Notes: generated by a model not told the origin, from the sequence alone. 64,000 bases of DNA from Archangium lansingense (GCF_026626635.1 NZ_JAPNKA010000001.1:2046001-2110000); one strand, 5' to 3'. Numbered from the stretch's first letter, positions 52,226 through 60,264 are shown. Numbers and translations: made by a program.

Positions 52226-52624
52226 TCAGGCCTGCGGAGCCGTCCAGACCAGGTTCCACAGGTGGCCGTCGAGGTCCTCGAATCCCTGGTCATACATGAA
52301 GCCGCGGTCCTCGGGCGGATGCGGAGTACGGCCGCCGGCGGCGACGGCCTTGGCGATCAGACTGTCCACTTCTTCCCGGCTCTCGCAGCTCAGGCAGATG
52401 ACGACCTCGTTGGCCTCCTTCGCCTGCACGACGGGCTTGTCGATGAGGGTCTTGAAGAACGCTTCGGTCGTCAGCATGGCATGAATGCTGCCATCCGCGA
52501 TGACCATGAACGCCGCGCTCTCGTTGCTGAATTGTGGATTGAAGCTGAAGCCGAGAGCGGAAAAGAAAGCCTTGGATTTGTCCAGGTCCCTGACCGGCAG
52601 GTTGATGATGATCTGCTTGTTCAT
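52226..52624 (-). CDS. VOC family protein (glyoxalase-like)
   Basis: 132 aa from the ATG at 52624. The VOC fold with two beta-alpha-beta-beta-beta units: INLPVRDLDKSKAFFSALGF, FMVIADGSIHAMLTTEAFFK, then CLSCESREEVDSLIAKAVAA and FMYDQGFEDLDGHLWNLVWT. The DxDGHxW ending is typical. Family members include glyoxalase-like and bleomycin-resistance-like proteins; many are of unknown substrate. It is 18 bp after the acetyltransferase fragment stop, convergent. Confidence 0.88.
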   Translation of the reverse strand: MNKQIIINLPVRDLDKSKAFFSALGFSFNPQFSNESAAFMVIADGSIHAMLTTEAFFKTLIDKPVVQAKEANEVVICLSCESREEVDSLIAKAVAAGGRTPHPPEDRGFMYDQGFEDLDGHLWNLVWTAPQA

Positions 52625-52865
52625 GACGTCCCCATGTCGAAAGGTGAGTTGAATAACGGGTCCTGCATCCGGACGACGAATGATGACGCATGAAATCGAC
52701 AAGCGCGCGAAAAAGATTTTCGCTACGATGGTGCTCAACAGACCGCTTCGCTGTTGCGCCACGCCGGCAGTTCTCGCACACGGTCGAATCACGCCAGCAG
52801 ATGCGGGTAGTCGTCCAGGGCAGGCGCGCCCGCTCGGGGAGCGCGGCCTGAGCAGGCGTGTGCCA

Positions 52866-53288
52866 TCAGTTGCCGCGATTCCAGGACCGGAACATGCCGA
52901 ACAGCCACAAGGCGCCGATGAACAAGAGGCCGCCCGACATGCCCCAGAGTTGTTTCGCGTCCCCGTAGCGCGCGGTACCGACCGGGTTGGTCCGCCAGTA
53001 CAGGAGCTTGACGGTAGTCCCCGGCTGACGGTTGCTCGGCTGCCCATTGTAGAGGGTTGTGGTGTGGGCGTTGCCGGATGAATCCGAGAACGTGATCACC
53101 TCCGGGTAGCCAATGAACGTCATGTATTGGCCGTCCCCCCGTGTGCTCGAAGAGACCACCACTCCGTGCGCCGCCTCGGCGTGCAATACGAAGCGCGAGG
53201 TGCGAAGGAAACCGAAGCCGCCAACCGCCAAGAAGGGCACGGCGATGACGAGCAGGGCCCAGGCGCGGCTATTGTCGACAGAGGACAT
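52866..53288 (-). CDS. DUF3592-type membrane protein
   Basis: 140 aa. Two membrane helices (ALLVIAVPFLAVGGFGFL at 11-28 and LLFIGALWLFGMF near the C-terminus) flank a periplasmic beta domain with the family pattern: AAHGVVVSSSTRGDGQYMTF, PEVITFSDSSGNAHTTTLYN and TTVKLLYWRTNPVGTARYGD. Function unknown. It is the last intact gene before a run of IS remnants. Confidence 0.75.
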   Translation of the reverse strand: MSSVDNSRAWALLVIAVPFLAVGGFGFLRTSRFVLHAEAAHGVVVSSSTRGDGQYMTFIGYPEVITFSDSSGNAHTTTLYNGQPSNRQPGTTVKLLYWRTNPVGTARYGDAKQLWGMSGGLLFIGALWLFGMFRSWNRGN

Positions 53289-53297
53289 TGAGTCAGC

Positions 53298-53756
53298 CTA
53301 GCAACTCATCACTGGCGGCAGCCACAAATGGCGATCCTTCGCTCCTACCGCCTCCTGGTGGGCCACTCCCTCGGCGGTCTCTTCGCGGTGCATGCCATGC
53401 TTGCGTTCCTTCTCGGCGTGGCGCTGCTCCGTCACGTCCCGCTGCGTTCCCCAGGCGCCCAGCAGGTGCCCTTCCTGGACGATGCCCACCAGGTTGTTGA
53501 GGAAGACCTTGGGCGTGCCGTCGTGGGTCAGCTCCCGGGACTCCGCGTCCTCGAGCCGGTAGCCGTTCTGGAGGAAGGCCCGCAGGAACTCGGTGTTGCG
53601 CGGGTCCTCGTGAACGAGCAGCGCGTCCAGCCGGGTGCCCGTGAGTTCCGAGGCGCTGCTGAAGCCATACATTCGCGCCATGGCGTCATTGCTCTCGGCG
53701 ATGTACGTATCCCGGAACATCCGGTCGATCTGCTCCTTCTCGGGCAGCGTGGCGTA
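53298..53756 (-). pseudogene. PAS domain sensor protein fragment
   Basis: About 150 codons encode a PAS-fold segment (YIAESNDAMARMYGFSSASE, LTGTRLDALLVHEDPRNTEF, TPKVFLNNLVGIVQEGHLLG, WGTQRDVTEQRHAEKE). There is no start codon: the frame fuses upstream with IS91-derived sequence at the TATAGG boundary (53757). The histidine kinase or output domain that should follow TEQRHAEKE is missing. Remnant of a PAS histidine kinase. Confidence 0.7.
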
Positions 53757-54364
53757 TAGGAGGGAAGGGTGCGGTGTGGAGGGAGAGGGCAGGAGCCGAG
53801 GGGTAGAGGAGGGATGAGGACGGGAGCAAAGAGGGAAGTGCGACGGGCCGGAGGAGACGAGGTGCAGCCCCATGGGGAACACGCCGGCCCAGTGGCCTCC
53901 CCAGGGGTAGGAAGCAGGGGCGTGGGCGTCTGGGCACCGTGACGGCTTGAGGCTCAATACCAAGCGTGCTGGGGTGGCCCCTGGGCTGCGGCCAGCTGAG
54001 CAGGGCGCGTGGGCAGGGACAGGTGCTCCAGAATGGCGCGCACGGCGTTGGGCGCCGTCAGGTACGCCAACACCCGGCGCCTGCCTCCACACCAGGCAGA
54101 GGTGAAGACATCCAACGCGAACGTCCTGCGCAGCAGCTTCGCCTGGTCCACTCGCGGCATCCGCTCCTTCTTCGGCTCCTTGCTGACCGCTGCCTGGGGT
54201 GCCACGCTCGCCCCCTCCTCACCTGCTTGGGGGAGAGGGCTTCGAGGCTGGGCAGGTCCAGGCCGCCAGCAAAAGACCGCCAATGACTGGCCACCGTCCA
54301 GCCGGGCAGACGAGGGGCGTGGGGCCGCAACAAGCTTCCCACTACCGGGCCACCACGCCACCAC
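53757..54364 (-). mobile_element. IS91-family transposase remnant (3' end)
   Basis: The transposase C-terminus is readable on the minus strand from about 54190 to the stop at 53954: RVDQAKLLRRTFALDVFTSA then RRRVLAYLTAPNAVRAILEH and LSLPTRPAQL, with the zinc-type CxGGR remnant. The 3' noncoding end to 53757 follows. The 5' part of the element is missing. A second copy of the 3' end, with about 85% identity by eye, lies at 58943-59281. Confidence 0.7.
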
Positions 54365-54366
54365 CG

Positions 54367-55938
54367 CTACTTCTTCTTGTCCTTCTTGTCCCGGCGCCGG
54401 CAGCCCAGGGGCTCCGCCTTGTAGGGCGTGGCCGGCGGCGGGGGCACCCCCTTGGCCAGGCTCGCGGTGCTCGGCTTCAGCCCGTTGTTGAAGATGGCTT
54501 CGGCGATGTCGAGCCCCAGCGGCACTCCTCCGATGGAGTCGCGCGGCACCACCACGCTGTCGGGATCGGGGTTGAACGTGGCGGAGGGGCCCTCGCCGCC
54601 CGGGCCGTCGGAGTCGTAGCCGCCCGTCGTGCCGTCGAACCGCCAGTGCACCCCGAGGTAGACGCGGCTCACCGAGTTCTCGACGATCGCCTGGAGCAGG
54701 CTCGCGAAGCGACGGACGTGCCGGGGGCGCACGCTGCCATCGACCTCCCGGTTCACCCCGTCGAACTCTTCCGAGATGAAGTCGAAGCCGACGTCATCGC
54801 TCCCGTCGGGGTAGATGGTGGCCTTGCCAATCGACGCGAGGTAGAGGCGCGTGATGTGCAGGACGGACGCACCGAAGGTGGCATGGCCCGAGGGATAGGC
54901 CGGGAAGTTGGGCGTGAAGCCCGTCGTGGTCAACTCGTTCGTCTTGGGCGCGCCGAGCGGCTTCCAGAACACATCGGAGAACGGCAGCCGCGCCGCTCCG
55001 GGATCCGCGCTGGGACCGAAGAACGGCTCATGCTCGCGGACGCCGAGCACCGGCCGCCACAGATCGTAGTGGAACTTGTAGAACCAGGCATGGATGCCCG
55101 CATCCGCCATCGCCACGTTGGCGAGCGCGAGCAGCTTGACGTTCTCCGCCTCGGTGAGCCCCTTCTGGGTGGAGATTGTCTTGATGATGCGGTTGTAGAT
55201 TCGCGGCGGGGTTCCGAGCTTCTGCGAACCGTCATAGGCCCAGAAGACACCGATGAGGGACTCTTCCGATTCGCGAGTCGTCTCCGACGAGGTGGGGCTG
55301 CCGCCCAGCAGGTAGATCTCCTCGTGATGGGCCGCGTAGACCGGGTCCGTCGGGGTCAGCACGCCCGTGGCGGCGTCCAGCCCGGGAGGCGGCGCGAGGA
55401 AGACCGGTGCCGGGGTGGCGAAGAACGGCATCTCTCCCCAGAAGGCATTGAGGAACCCCTGGCCCGGGCTCATCGGATCGGGCCGGTGATGGCCGTAGGC
55501 GGGGCTCGCGACATGGCTCGGCCGTGTTGGACTTCGCTCGTCGAAGGCTGCGTCCCCCTGACGTAGGGCGATCAGCGCCTCCGCGATGGCCTCCCCGTAG
55601 GTGGCGGCCGTGTTGGGATTACCCGTCCCCCGCGGAGCGCTGGCCAGCCGCTCCTCGATGAAGGCCCGCTGCTTGGGATAGAGCACGGACAAGACCTGGG
55701 CGCAGGCGACCCCGCCCGCGAACTGCGGCGAGGCCAGCGCGACCGCCGGTGGTACCGAGCTGAGATAGGTCGGTTGGCCCTGGATGCCAAAGAAGGCATC
55801 GTGGACCGCCAGCATCGCGAGCGCCCCCGCTCGTGCGGTCCGAGTCGGCCCCGCCTGATCCGCCAGGATGGGAGTCCCGGAGTGGTCACGGGCATTCAAG
55901 TCGTCGACGACATCACTCCAATAGATTGCGACATCCAT
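54367..55938 (-). CDS. vanadium-dependent haloperoxidase-like protein (PAP2 fold)
   Basis: 523 aa. It carries the vanadate/phosphate-binding set of the haloperoxidase branch: K288 and R295 in KFHYDLWRPV, S350-G351-H352 in PAYPSGHATFGAS, and R425 with H431 in SRVYLGVHWRFDG. The PAP2 fold and length are typical (500-600 aa). Members oxidise halides with hydrogen peroxide or act as related phosphatases; the halogen cannot be read from sequence. No signal peptide or membrane helix is visible and the C-terminus is strongly basic (DKKDKKK). It is 63 bp after a small membrane ORF, in the same direction as the DM13 gene. Confidence 0.85.
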   Translation of the reverse strand: MDVAIYWSDVVDDLNARDHSGTPILADQAGPTRTARAGALAMLAVHDAFFGIQGQPTYLSSVPPAVALASPQFAGGVACAQVLSVLYPKQRAFIEERLASAPRGTGNPNTAATYGEAIAEALIALRQGDAAFDERSPTRPSHVASPAYGHHRPDPMSPGQGFLNAFWGEMPFFATPAPVFLAPPPGLDAATGVLTPTDPVYAAHHEEIYLLGGSPTSSETTRESEESLIGVFWAYDGSQKLGTPPRIYNRIIKTISTQKGLTEAENVKLLALANVAMADAGIHAWFYKFHYDLWRPVLGVREHEPFFGPSADPGAARLPFSDVFWKPLGAPKTNELTTTGFTPNFPAYPSGHATFGASVLHITRLYLASIGKATIYPDGSDDVGFDFISEEFDGVNREVDGSVRPRHVRRFASLLQAIVENSVSRVYLGVHWRFDGTTGGYDSDGPGGEGPSATFNPDPDSVVVPRDSIGGVPLGLDIAEAIFNNGLKPSTASLAKGVPPPPATPYKAEPLGCRRRDKKDKKK

Positions 55939-56001
55939 GTTCAGCCGCTCCTTGCTGGGGTGTTCTGTTCAGGAAGAGCGGCTGAGCGTTGGATGTGATG
56001 G

Positions 56002-56148
56002 TCAGCCTGCTCGCTGAGGGGCTGTCCGAAGCTCGAATGAGAGCGGCTCGTCCACCTTCTCGTCGAGCACGAGGCGCTCTGGCCGGAAGAGGAACCAGAG
56101 GCTGACCAGGGCCACGACGGCCAGGAGCCACCAGAGCAGTCTCTTCAT
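56002..56148 (-). CDS. 48-aa single-pass membrane peptide
   Basis: 48 aa, ATG at 56148 overlapping the DM13 stop (ATGA), so it is likely translated by coupling. MKRLLWWLLAVVALVSLWFL is a basic start followed by a strong membrane helix of about 18 residues, then a short charged tail (RPERLVLDEKVDEPLSFELR). Too short to assign. It could be a small subunit or anchor for the DM13 protein or the haloperoxidase. The coupling and the Trp-rich helix support that it is real. Confidence 0.6.
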   Translation of the reverse strand: MKRLLWWLLAVVALVSLWFLFRPERLVLDEKVDEPLSFELRTAPQRAG

Positions 56149-56690
56149 GACGCCTCACCGGAGCTGGCCGACAGTGGAGCCGCGGCGAAGTTCACCCCGA
56201 AGCGCTTGCACCAGATGCTCACCGAGCGGTACCGGTCGAGGTCGAGGTCCGCGGGGAACTCGTAATTCTGGTTGCCGATGTTCCCCTTGAGTGCCCCCAG
56301 TGACACGAAGCGGCCCGCCTTGATGACCGCATCGTCCGAGGCGTCATCCCCTTCCACCAGGTAGACGTGCAGGTCGGGCCCGTTGGACGTGTGGAGCTCC
56401 TCCAGGCGGAGCACTCTCCGTCCATCCGGAAGCTGGTACACGCTGGCCGAGCCGGACGTCTCATGCGCCAGTCCCTTGAAGAGCCCGGAGCGTAGCCGCG
56501 TGGGGCCCTCCTCGTGCTGGGACATCTCCCCGTGCTGGGACATCTCCCCGTGCTGGGACATCTCCCCGTGCTGGGACATCTCCCCGTGCTTCATCGCCGT
56601 GTCCTGCCGTGCCCAGACGGGCGTGCTCACCCCCAGCGCGGTCACCGCGACCAGGAGCATCCGGGCGCCTCTCATTGTCTGCTTGCTCAT
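56145..56690 (-). CDS. DM13 domain protein with Met/His-rich repeats
   Basis: 181 aa with a signal peptide (RMLLVAVTALGVSTPVWARQ). Residues 32-60 hold four tandem HGEMSQ units, the kind of Met/His array that binds copper or other soft metals outside the cell. The DM13 domain follows (about 75-170: GSASVYQLPDGRRVLRLEEL, GPDLHVYLVEG, GNQNYEFPADLDLDRYRSVS, WCKRFGVNFA). DM13 has been proposed as an electron-transfer or cytochrome-like domain. Divergent from an ECF sigma gene and coupled to a 48-aa membrane peptide. A role in handling metal or redox stress is inference. Confidence 0.75.
   Translation of the reverse strand: MSKQTMRGARMLLVAVTALGVSTPVWARQDTAMKHGEMSQHGEMSQHGEMSQHGEMSQHEEGPTRLRSGLFKGLAHETSGSASVYQLPDGRRVLRLEELHTSNGPDLHVYLVEGDDASDDAVIKAGRFVSLGALKGNIGNQNYEFPADLDLDRYRSVSIWCKRFGVNFAAAPLSASSGEAS
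56513..56584 (-). repeat. 4 tandem 18-bp units encoding HGEMSQ
   Basis: CGTGCTGGGACATCTCCC on the plus strand is repeated exactly four times (56513-56530, 56531-56548, 56549-56566, 56567-56584), encoding the Met/His array of the DM13 protein on the minus strand. The units are identical, so copy number can change by slippage and alter metal-site number. Confidence 0.9.
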
Positions 56691-56824
56691 AGGGACTCCC
56701 TGCGTTCGCCGTCCCCGGGGCGGGCTGTATTGCCTGCGGACCGGGACAGCGCCTCGTACCTTCTGAAGGAGATGTCTTCGCTCGAGGCCACGCGTTACAG
56801 CCCGAGGAAGAGCGAGGCCATCTC

Positions 56825-57502
56825 GTGAACCAGAAGCGCATGGACCGGGGGTCGGAGATGCGCACGCTTGGAGATACAGCGTGGCTCGGGAGTGACAGTG
56901 ACCAGGAGCTCGTTCAACGCCTGTTGAGGAGGGACGAGGCGGCCTTTGTGAGGCTGGTGGACACGTACCACTTCCGGCTCCTGCGCCTGGCCCTCCCCCT
57001 TGTGGGCAGCCGCTCGGTGGCCGAGGAGACTGTCCAGGACACCTGGCTGGCGATCCTCGACGGCCTGGCGGGCTTCGAGGGGCGCTGCTCGTTGAAGACG
57101 TGGATGTTCCACATCCTGCTGAACCGGGCGCGCAGCCGAGCGGCGAAGGAGGGGCGGAGCCTGCCCTTCTCGGCGCTGGGGCCCGCCGAGGAAGGGCCGG
57201 TGGAGGAACCCGAGCGCTTCACTGCCGCGGGGATGTGGGCGGTACCCCCTTCATCCTGGGGAGTGGAGAGCCCGGAGGCCCTGGTGCTGCGAGGCGAGGC
57301 GATGGAGTGTATCGAGGAGGTCCTGGCGCGGTTGCCAGCCAACCAGCGTGCGGTGGTGACGCTGCGAGACGTGGAGGGGCTGGAGGCGGAGGAGGTCCGT
57401 GAGCTTCTCCAGCTCAGCGAGTCCAACCAGCGGGTGTTGCTCCACCGGGGCCGGGCGAAGCTGCGCCGGGCGCTGGAGGAACGCTTCGGGGAAGCGAGGT
57501 GA
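56825..57502 (+). CDS. ECF RNA polymerase sigma factor
   Basis: 225 aa from a GTG at 56825 (GAGG 7 bp upstream); an ATG at 56840 is possible. Sigma2 domain: FVRLVDTYHFRLLRLALPLV then SVAEETVQDTWLAILDGLAG and CSLKTWMFHILLNRARS. Sigma4 domain: LARLPANQRAVVTLRDVEGL then LQLSESNQRVLLHRGRAKLR. A longer linker (about 40 residues) than usual lies between. It would direct polymerase to a stress regulon. The next gene is its probable anti-sigma factor; the divergent DM13 operon is a likely target. Confidence 0.9.
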   Translation: MNQKRMDRGSEMRTLGDTAWLGSDSDQELVQRLLRRDEAAFVRLVDTYHFRLLRLALPLVGSRSVAEETVQDTWLAILDGLAGFEGRCSLKTWMFHILLNRARSRAAKEGRSLPFSALGPAEEGPVEEPERFTAAGMWAVPPSSWGVESPEALVLRGEAMECIEEVLARLPANQRAVVTLRDVEGLEAEEVRELLQLSESNQRVLLHRGRAKLRRALEERFGEAR

Positions 57503-57507
57503 GGCCC

Positions 57508-57747
57508 ATGCTGACGTGCCAGCAAGTCACGGAGTTGGTCACCCGGTATCTCGAGGGACAGATGGAGTGGAGGCAGCGGGTGGCGTTCCGGTGTCACCTG
57601 GCGGTGTGCCCGCACTGCCGCCGGTATGTGCGGCAGATGCGGGTGACCATCGCCACGCTCGGGAAGCTGCCCGAGGAGCCTCCACCGCCCCAGGTGAGGA
57701 AGGCGCTGCTCGAGCACTACCGCGCCTGGAGCCGGGAGCCCGAGTAA
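57508..57747 (+). CDS. zinc-finger anti-sigma factor-like protein
   Basis: 79 aa from the ATG at 57508 (GAGG 6 bp upstream); a GTG at 57499 overlapping the previous stop would add three residues. The ZAS-type motif is visible as H-x3-C-x2-C in FRCHLAVCPHCRRYVRQM, with a Cys in the N-terminal helix (LTCQQVTELVTRYLEG). No membrane helix follows, so it is a cytosolic type that would release sigma on redox or metal change. Immediately downstream of the ECF gene. Confidence 0.8.
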   Translation: MLTCQQVTELVTRYLEGQMEWRQRVAFRCHLAVCPHCRRYVRQMRVTIATLGKLPEEPPPPQVRKALLEHYRAWSREPE

Positions 57748-57809
57748 CGCTCACTCGTACCGGACACTCGCGACGGTGAGTGTCAACGCAGTTGTCGCGA
57801 GAAGCTGAC

Positions 57810-58040
57810 TCAAGCAGAGATCTGAAACGAAGGCACAACAGGGGTGGGGGGCGGGGAGGGGTTGAGGCGAACGGGACCAGTGGGAGTCCAGTCGCGGGTG
57901 TTGCCGCGCCAGCGCTCGGGGTGACGGTAGCGAGCGCGCTGGTGCACCTGGTGGCGGCGAGCCAGCAGTTGAGCCTCGCGGCCAAAGTGCCTGTCATCGG
58001 GGGTGACGAAGCGGATGGTCCTGCACCGATAGGGACGTCA
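57810..58040 (-). pseudogene. IS3-family transposase remnant, C-terminus
   Basis: The minus-strand frame reads RTIRFVTPDDRHFGREAQLL then ARRHQVHQRARYRHPERWRG and NTRDWTPTGPVRLNPS, the C-terminal pattern of IS3 OrfB (RHPERW, TRDWTP, LNP). The stop is at 57810-57812. The DDE core is gone. Nearby TGTCAACGCAGTTGTCGC could be the element end. Confidence 0.6.
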
Positions 58041-58127
58041 GCCACCCTGCCCGCATCCGCGTCGAGCGCGCCTGACGGAGCCGGAAGGGCGGAGGCGCGA
58101 ACGGGGGGTTACACGTCCCCCGTGCCC

Positions 58128-58262
58128 AGCCAGAGCTCCCCCAAGCAGGTGAGGAGGAGGCGAGGGTGGCGCTCGAGGCAGCGACCAGGAAAGGAGCCGA
58201 TGGAGGAGAGGACGTCGGGGGTGGACTGGGCAGAACTGCTGAGGAGGACGTTCGACGCGCAC
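58128..58262 (+). mobile_element. IS91-family transposase remnant, plus strand
   Basis: Plus-strand reading gives SSPKQVRRRRGWRSRQRPGK then SGVDWAELLRRTFDAH, matching the same region of the minus-strand copy at 54100-54240 (CCCCCAAGCAGGTGAGGAGG, and AACTGCTGAGGAGGACGTTCG against AGCTGCTGCGCAGGACGTTCG). Orientation is opposite to the other copies. Short and non-functional. Confidence 0.6.
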
Positions 58263-58308
58263 ACCTCCGCGCCCGTCCCTGGTGGCCTCCTCGCTCATCG
58301 CTGCCGGC

Positions 58309-58713
58309 CTATCTCTGGGACGTGCTCGGGAGCTGCTCGAGCGCGACCACGGCCTTGATGGCGCCCGCCGCGTCGAGAACGAGCAGGCGGGCCGACACGG
58401 CGGGGCTTTTCCGCGCCGGATGCAGCACGAGTCGTAGCGCGGGCTCCTCGGCGCGCAGCGGCTCGAGTGAGAACAGCCGCTTGCCGTCGCGCTCCTCGAG
58501 CAGCGAGAGCTTCGCCTCGAACATGCGAATGGCGATCCTCGTGCATCCGGCGGTGTCGCCGAAGGGATCCAACTGACAGATGTTCGGGTCCAGCGACACC
58601 CGCGCCGCGCCCGCGTTGGCGGAGATGGCGATGCGGTGGACCGCCTGCCCGTTCGAGAGCGGAAGCGGCGTCACCTGGTACGGCGTCTCGAGTTCCAGAT
58701 CGAAAGGCTTCAT
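58309..58713 (-). CDS. hypothetical protein
   Basis: 134 aa from the ATG at 58713, with GGAGAGG upstream; a longer start at 58761 is possible but lacks a ribosome site. It reads KPFDLELETPYQVTPLPLSN, ARVSLDPNICQLDPFGDTAG, IAIRMFEAKLSLLEERDGK and ends LEQLPSTSQR. Soluble, acidic, alternately hydrophobic as in a small beta sandwich. No family recognised. Isolated among IS remnants. Confidence 0.5.
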   Translation of the reverse strand: MKPFDLELETPYQVTPLPLSNGQAVHRIAISANAGAARVSLDPNICQLDPFGDTAGCTRIAIRMFEAKLSLLEERDGKRLFSLEPLRAEEPALRLVLHPARKSPAVSARLLVLDAAGAIKAVVALEQLPSTSQR

Positions 58714-58845
58714 GGTGTCCTCCTCTCCGAATGGAGGGGCGCCGACGAAAATGTGAGTCACCGGCTCGCGACGATGGTGAAGTCCCGGCTCATCTGGTAC
58801 CTGTCATTTCACAATCCGTGAAACCGTATCACGCTGGGAGGATGC

Positions 58846-58942
58846 ATGCGCACGTTCGAGCAGCGAGCAAGATCGTGGAGTTCCTCTTCGCGGAAAGCCT
58901 CTGGCGCCTCGCTACTCCGGGCGCTCTTCCTGCTCGTCGCGT
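58846..58942 (+). pseudogene. 5' end of a gene cut by an IS91 remnant
   Basis: An ATG at 58846 (GGAGG about 7 bp upstream) opens RTFEQRARSWSSSSRKASGA then SLLRALFLLVA, a signal-peptide-like start. The frame runs into the TATAGG boundary of the IS91 remnant at 58943, where similarity to a gene ends. A possible downstream continuation is 59282-59393. Confidence 0.4.
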
Positions 58943-59281
58943 ATAGGAGGGAAGGGGGCGGTGTTGAGGGAGAGGGCAGGAGCCGAGGGGTCGAGGAGGG
59001 CTGCGGACGGGAGCAACGAGGGCTGTGAGCCGGGCTGGAGGAGACGAGGTGCAGCCCCATGGGGCACACGTCGGCCCAGTGGCCTCCCCAGGGGTAGGAA
59101 GCAGGGGAGTGGGCGTCTTTGGCAGCGTGACTGCACGAGGCTCAACACCAAGCGTGCTGGGGTGGCCCCAGCGCTGCAGCCAGCTGAGCAGGCCGCGTGG
59201 ACAGTGACAGGTGCTCCAGAATGGCGCGCACGGCGTTGGGTGCCGTCAGGTACGCCAACACCCGGCGCCTGCCTCCACATT
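58943..59281 (-). mobile_element. IS91-family remnant, second good copy
   Basis: About 340 bp matching 53757-54095, including the shared blocks around GGCAGGAGCCGAGG, GAGGTGCAGCCCCATGGGG, GTGGCCTCCCCAGGGGTAGGA and CCAGAATGGCGCGCACGGCG. The right limit is where the copy at 53757 continues into transposase and this one joins unrelated sequence (CCACATTGGGGG). Confidence 0.65.
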
Positions 59282-59393
59282 GGGGGAGCTCTGGTTCGAC
59301 GTGCGGTTGGCGTGGCGGGTGGAGCTGATGCGATTCCGGCGCGGCTACCAGGACGACACGTTCGTGGGCGCGAGCCTCGGCACGGCGTTCTGA
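59282..59393 (+). pseudogene. 3' end of an interrupted gene
   Basis: The frame after the IS remnant reads GELWFDVRLAWRVELMRFRR then GYQDDTFVGASLGTAF and stops at 59393. It has no start of its own. It may be the remainder of the gene beginning at 58846. Unidentified. Confidence 0.35.
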
Positions 59394-59434
59394 CGAGCAC
59401 TCCTCCCCTGCTGTACCCCTCTGCCCACAACCTC

Positions 59435-59455
59435 CCCTCTCCTCCCGGGAGAGGG
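59435..59455. repeat. REP-like hairpin, third copy
   Basis: CCCTCTC-CTCCCGG-GAGAGGG has the same arms as 25884 and 40636 and is followed by GGGGTGAGGGT as at 40691. It lies in non-coding DNA between gene remnants, so it is not a terminator of an obvious gene here. Confidence 0.5.
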
Positions 59456-59583
59456 ACGGGGTGAGGGTATATAGGCCCCGGGTAAGTGAAGGCCGCGGCG
59501 GAGCATGCGCTCGGGCAGGTGGGCGCCGGACAAAAAAATCAGGACCGGTGACCGGTTTGGGGCCTGTTCATCGTTATCAGGGC

Positions 59584-60105
59584 ATGAACAGAAGACTTCT
59601 CCGCAGTTCCCTGCTGTTGACCGCACTCGTGCTGGGCGGATGCCCTGGAGGCCCCGAGGAGACGGAGAACCCGAACAACGGCGAAGCGTCGCTGTCCGGG
59701 TCGCTGGCCTTCGAGGTGAAGTCCGCCCAGGTGAAGGCGCGAACCCTGCCCGATGGGGGGCCGGACTATTCGCGGCTGGATATCGGGATGACGAGCATGG
59801 ACGTCTCCTGCGAGCAGCTCGGCAGCCCGATCAAGGGCCCGGGTTGGGGATTGGCGCTGGAGGCCAGGAGGCCGTCGGGCACTCCCGCGAAGGGAACGTT
59901 CGAGTCCACGGGCAGCAACATCTACCGGCTTCAGTTCAACCCCGACGGTGGAGAGCCCCTGGGGGTCGATTGGCTCGGGGGCTCCTTCACCGTGCAGTTC
60001 GATGCGGACCCGGCCGCGGGTGTCACCGGCACGCTCGATCTGACCTCCGAGGACGGAGGAACACTCCAGGGCAGCTTCAAGGCGACGTACTGCGGAACCC
60101 ATTAG
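59584..60105 (+). CDS. putative lipoprotein
   Basis: 173 aa from the ATG at 59584. The signal peptide (RRLLRSSLLLTALVLGGC) ends in a good lipobox LGGC. The mature domain is beta-rich (ASLSGSLAFEVKSAQVKART, STGSNIYRLQFNPDGGEPLG, SFTVQFDADPAAGVTGTLDL, TLQGSFKATYC), with Cys at both ends of the fold. Unknown family; likely surface or periplasmic. Flanked by remnants and repeats. Confidence 0.65.
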   Translation: MNRRLLRSSLLLTALVLGGCPGGPEETENPNNGEASLSGSLAFEVKSAQVKARTLPDGGPDYSRLDIGMTSMDVSCEQLGSPIKGPGWGLALEARRPSGTPAKGTFESTGSNIYRLQFNPDGGEPLGVDWLGGSFTVQFDADPAAGVTGTLDLTSEDGGTLQGSFKATYCGTH

Positions 60106-60264
60106 CGGGGGAGCGCCCTGGTTCGGAACTTGCTCTGGACTCCGGAACACCTCGACGTCCGGAGAAGAAGATGAACCTGTTCCACGGAATTCAGAACGAA
60201 GCGCAGCACCAGTGTCATGGGTTTGGGTGGGCGGTGCTGACGCTCGAGTAGGTGTCCTCGAGTA

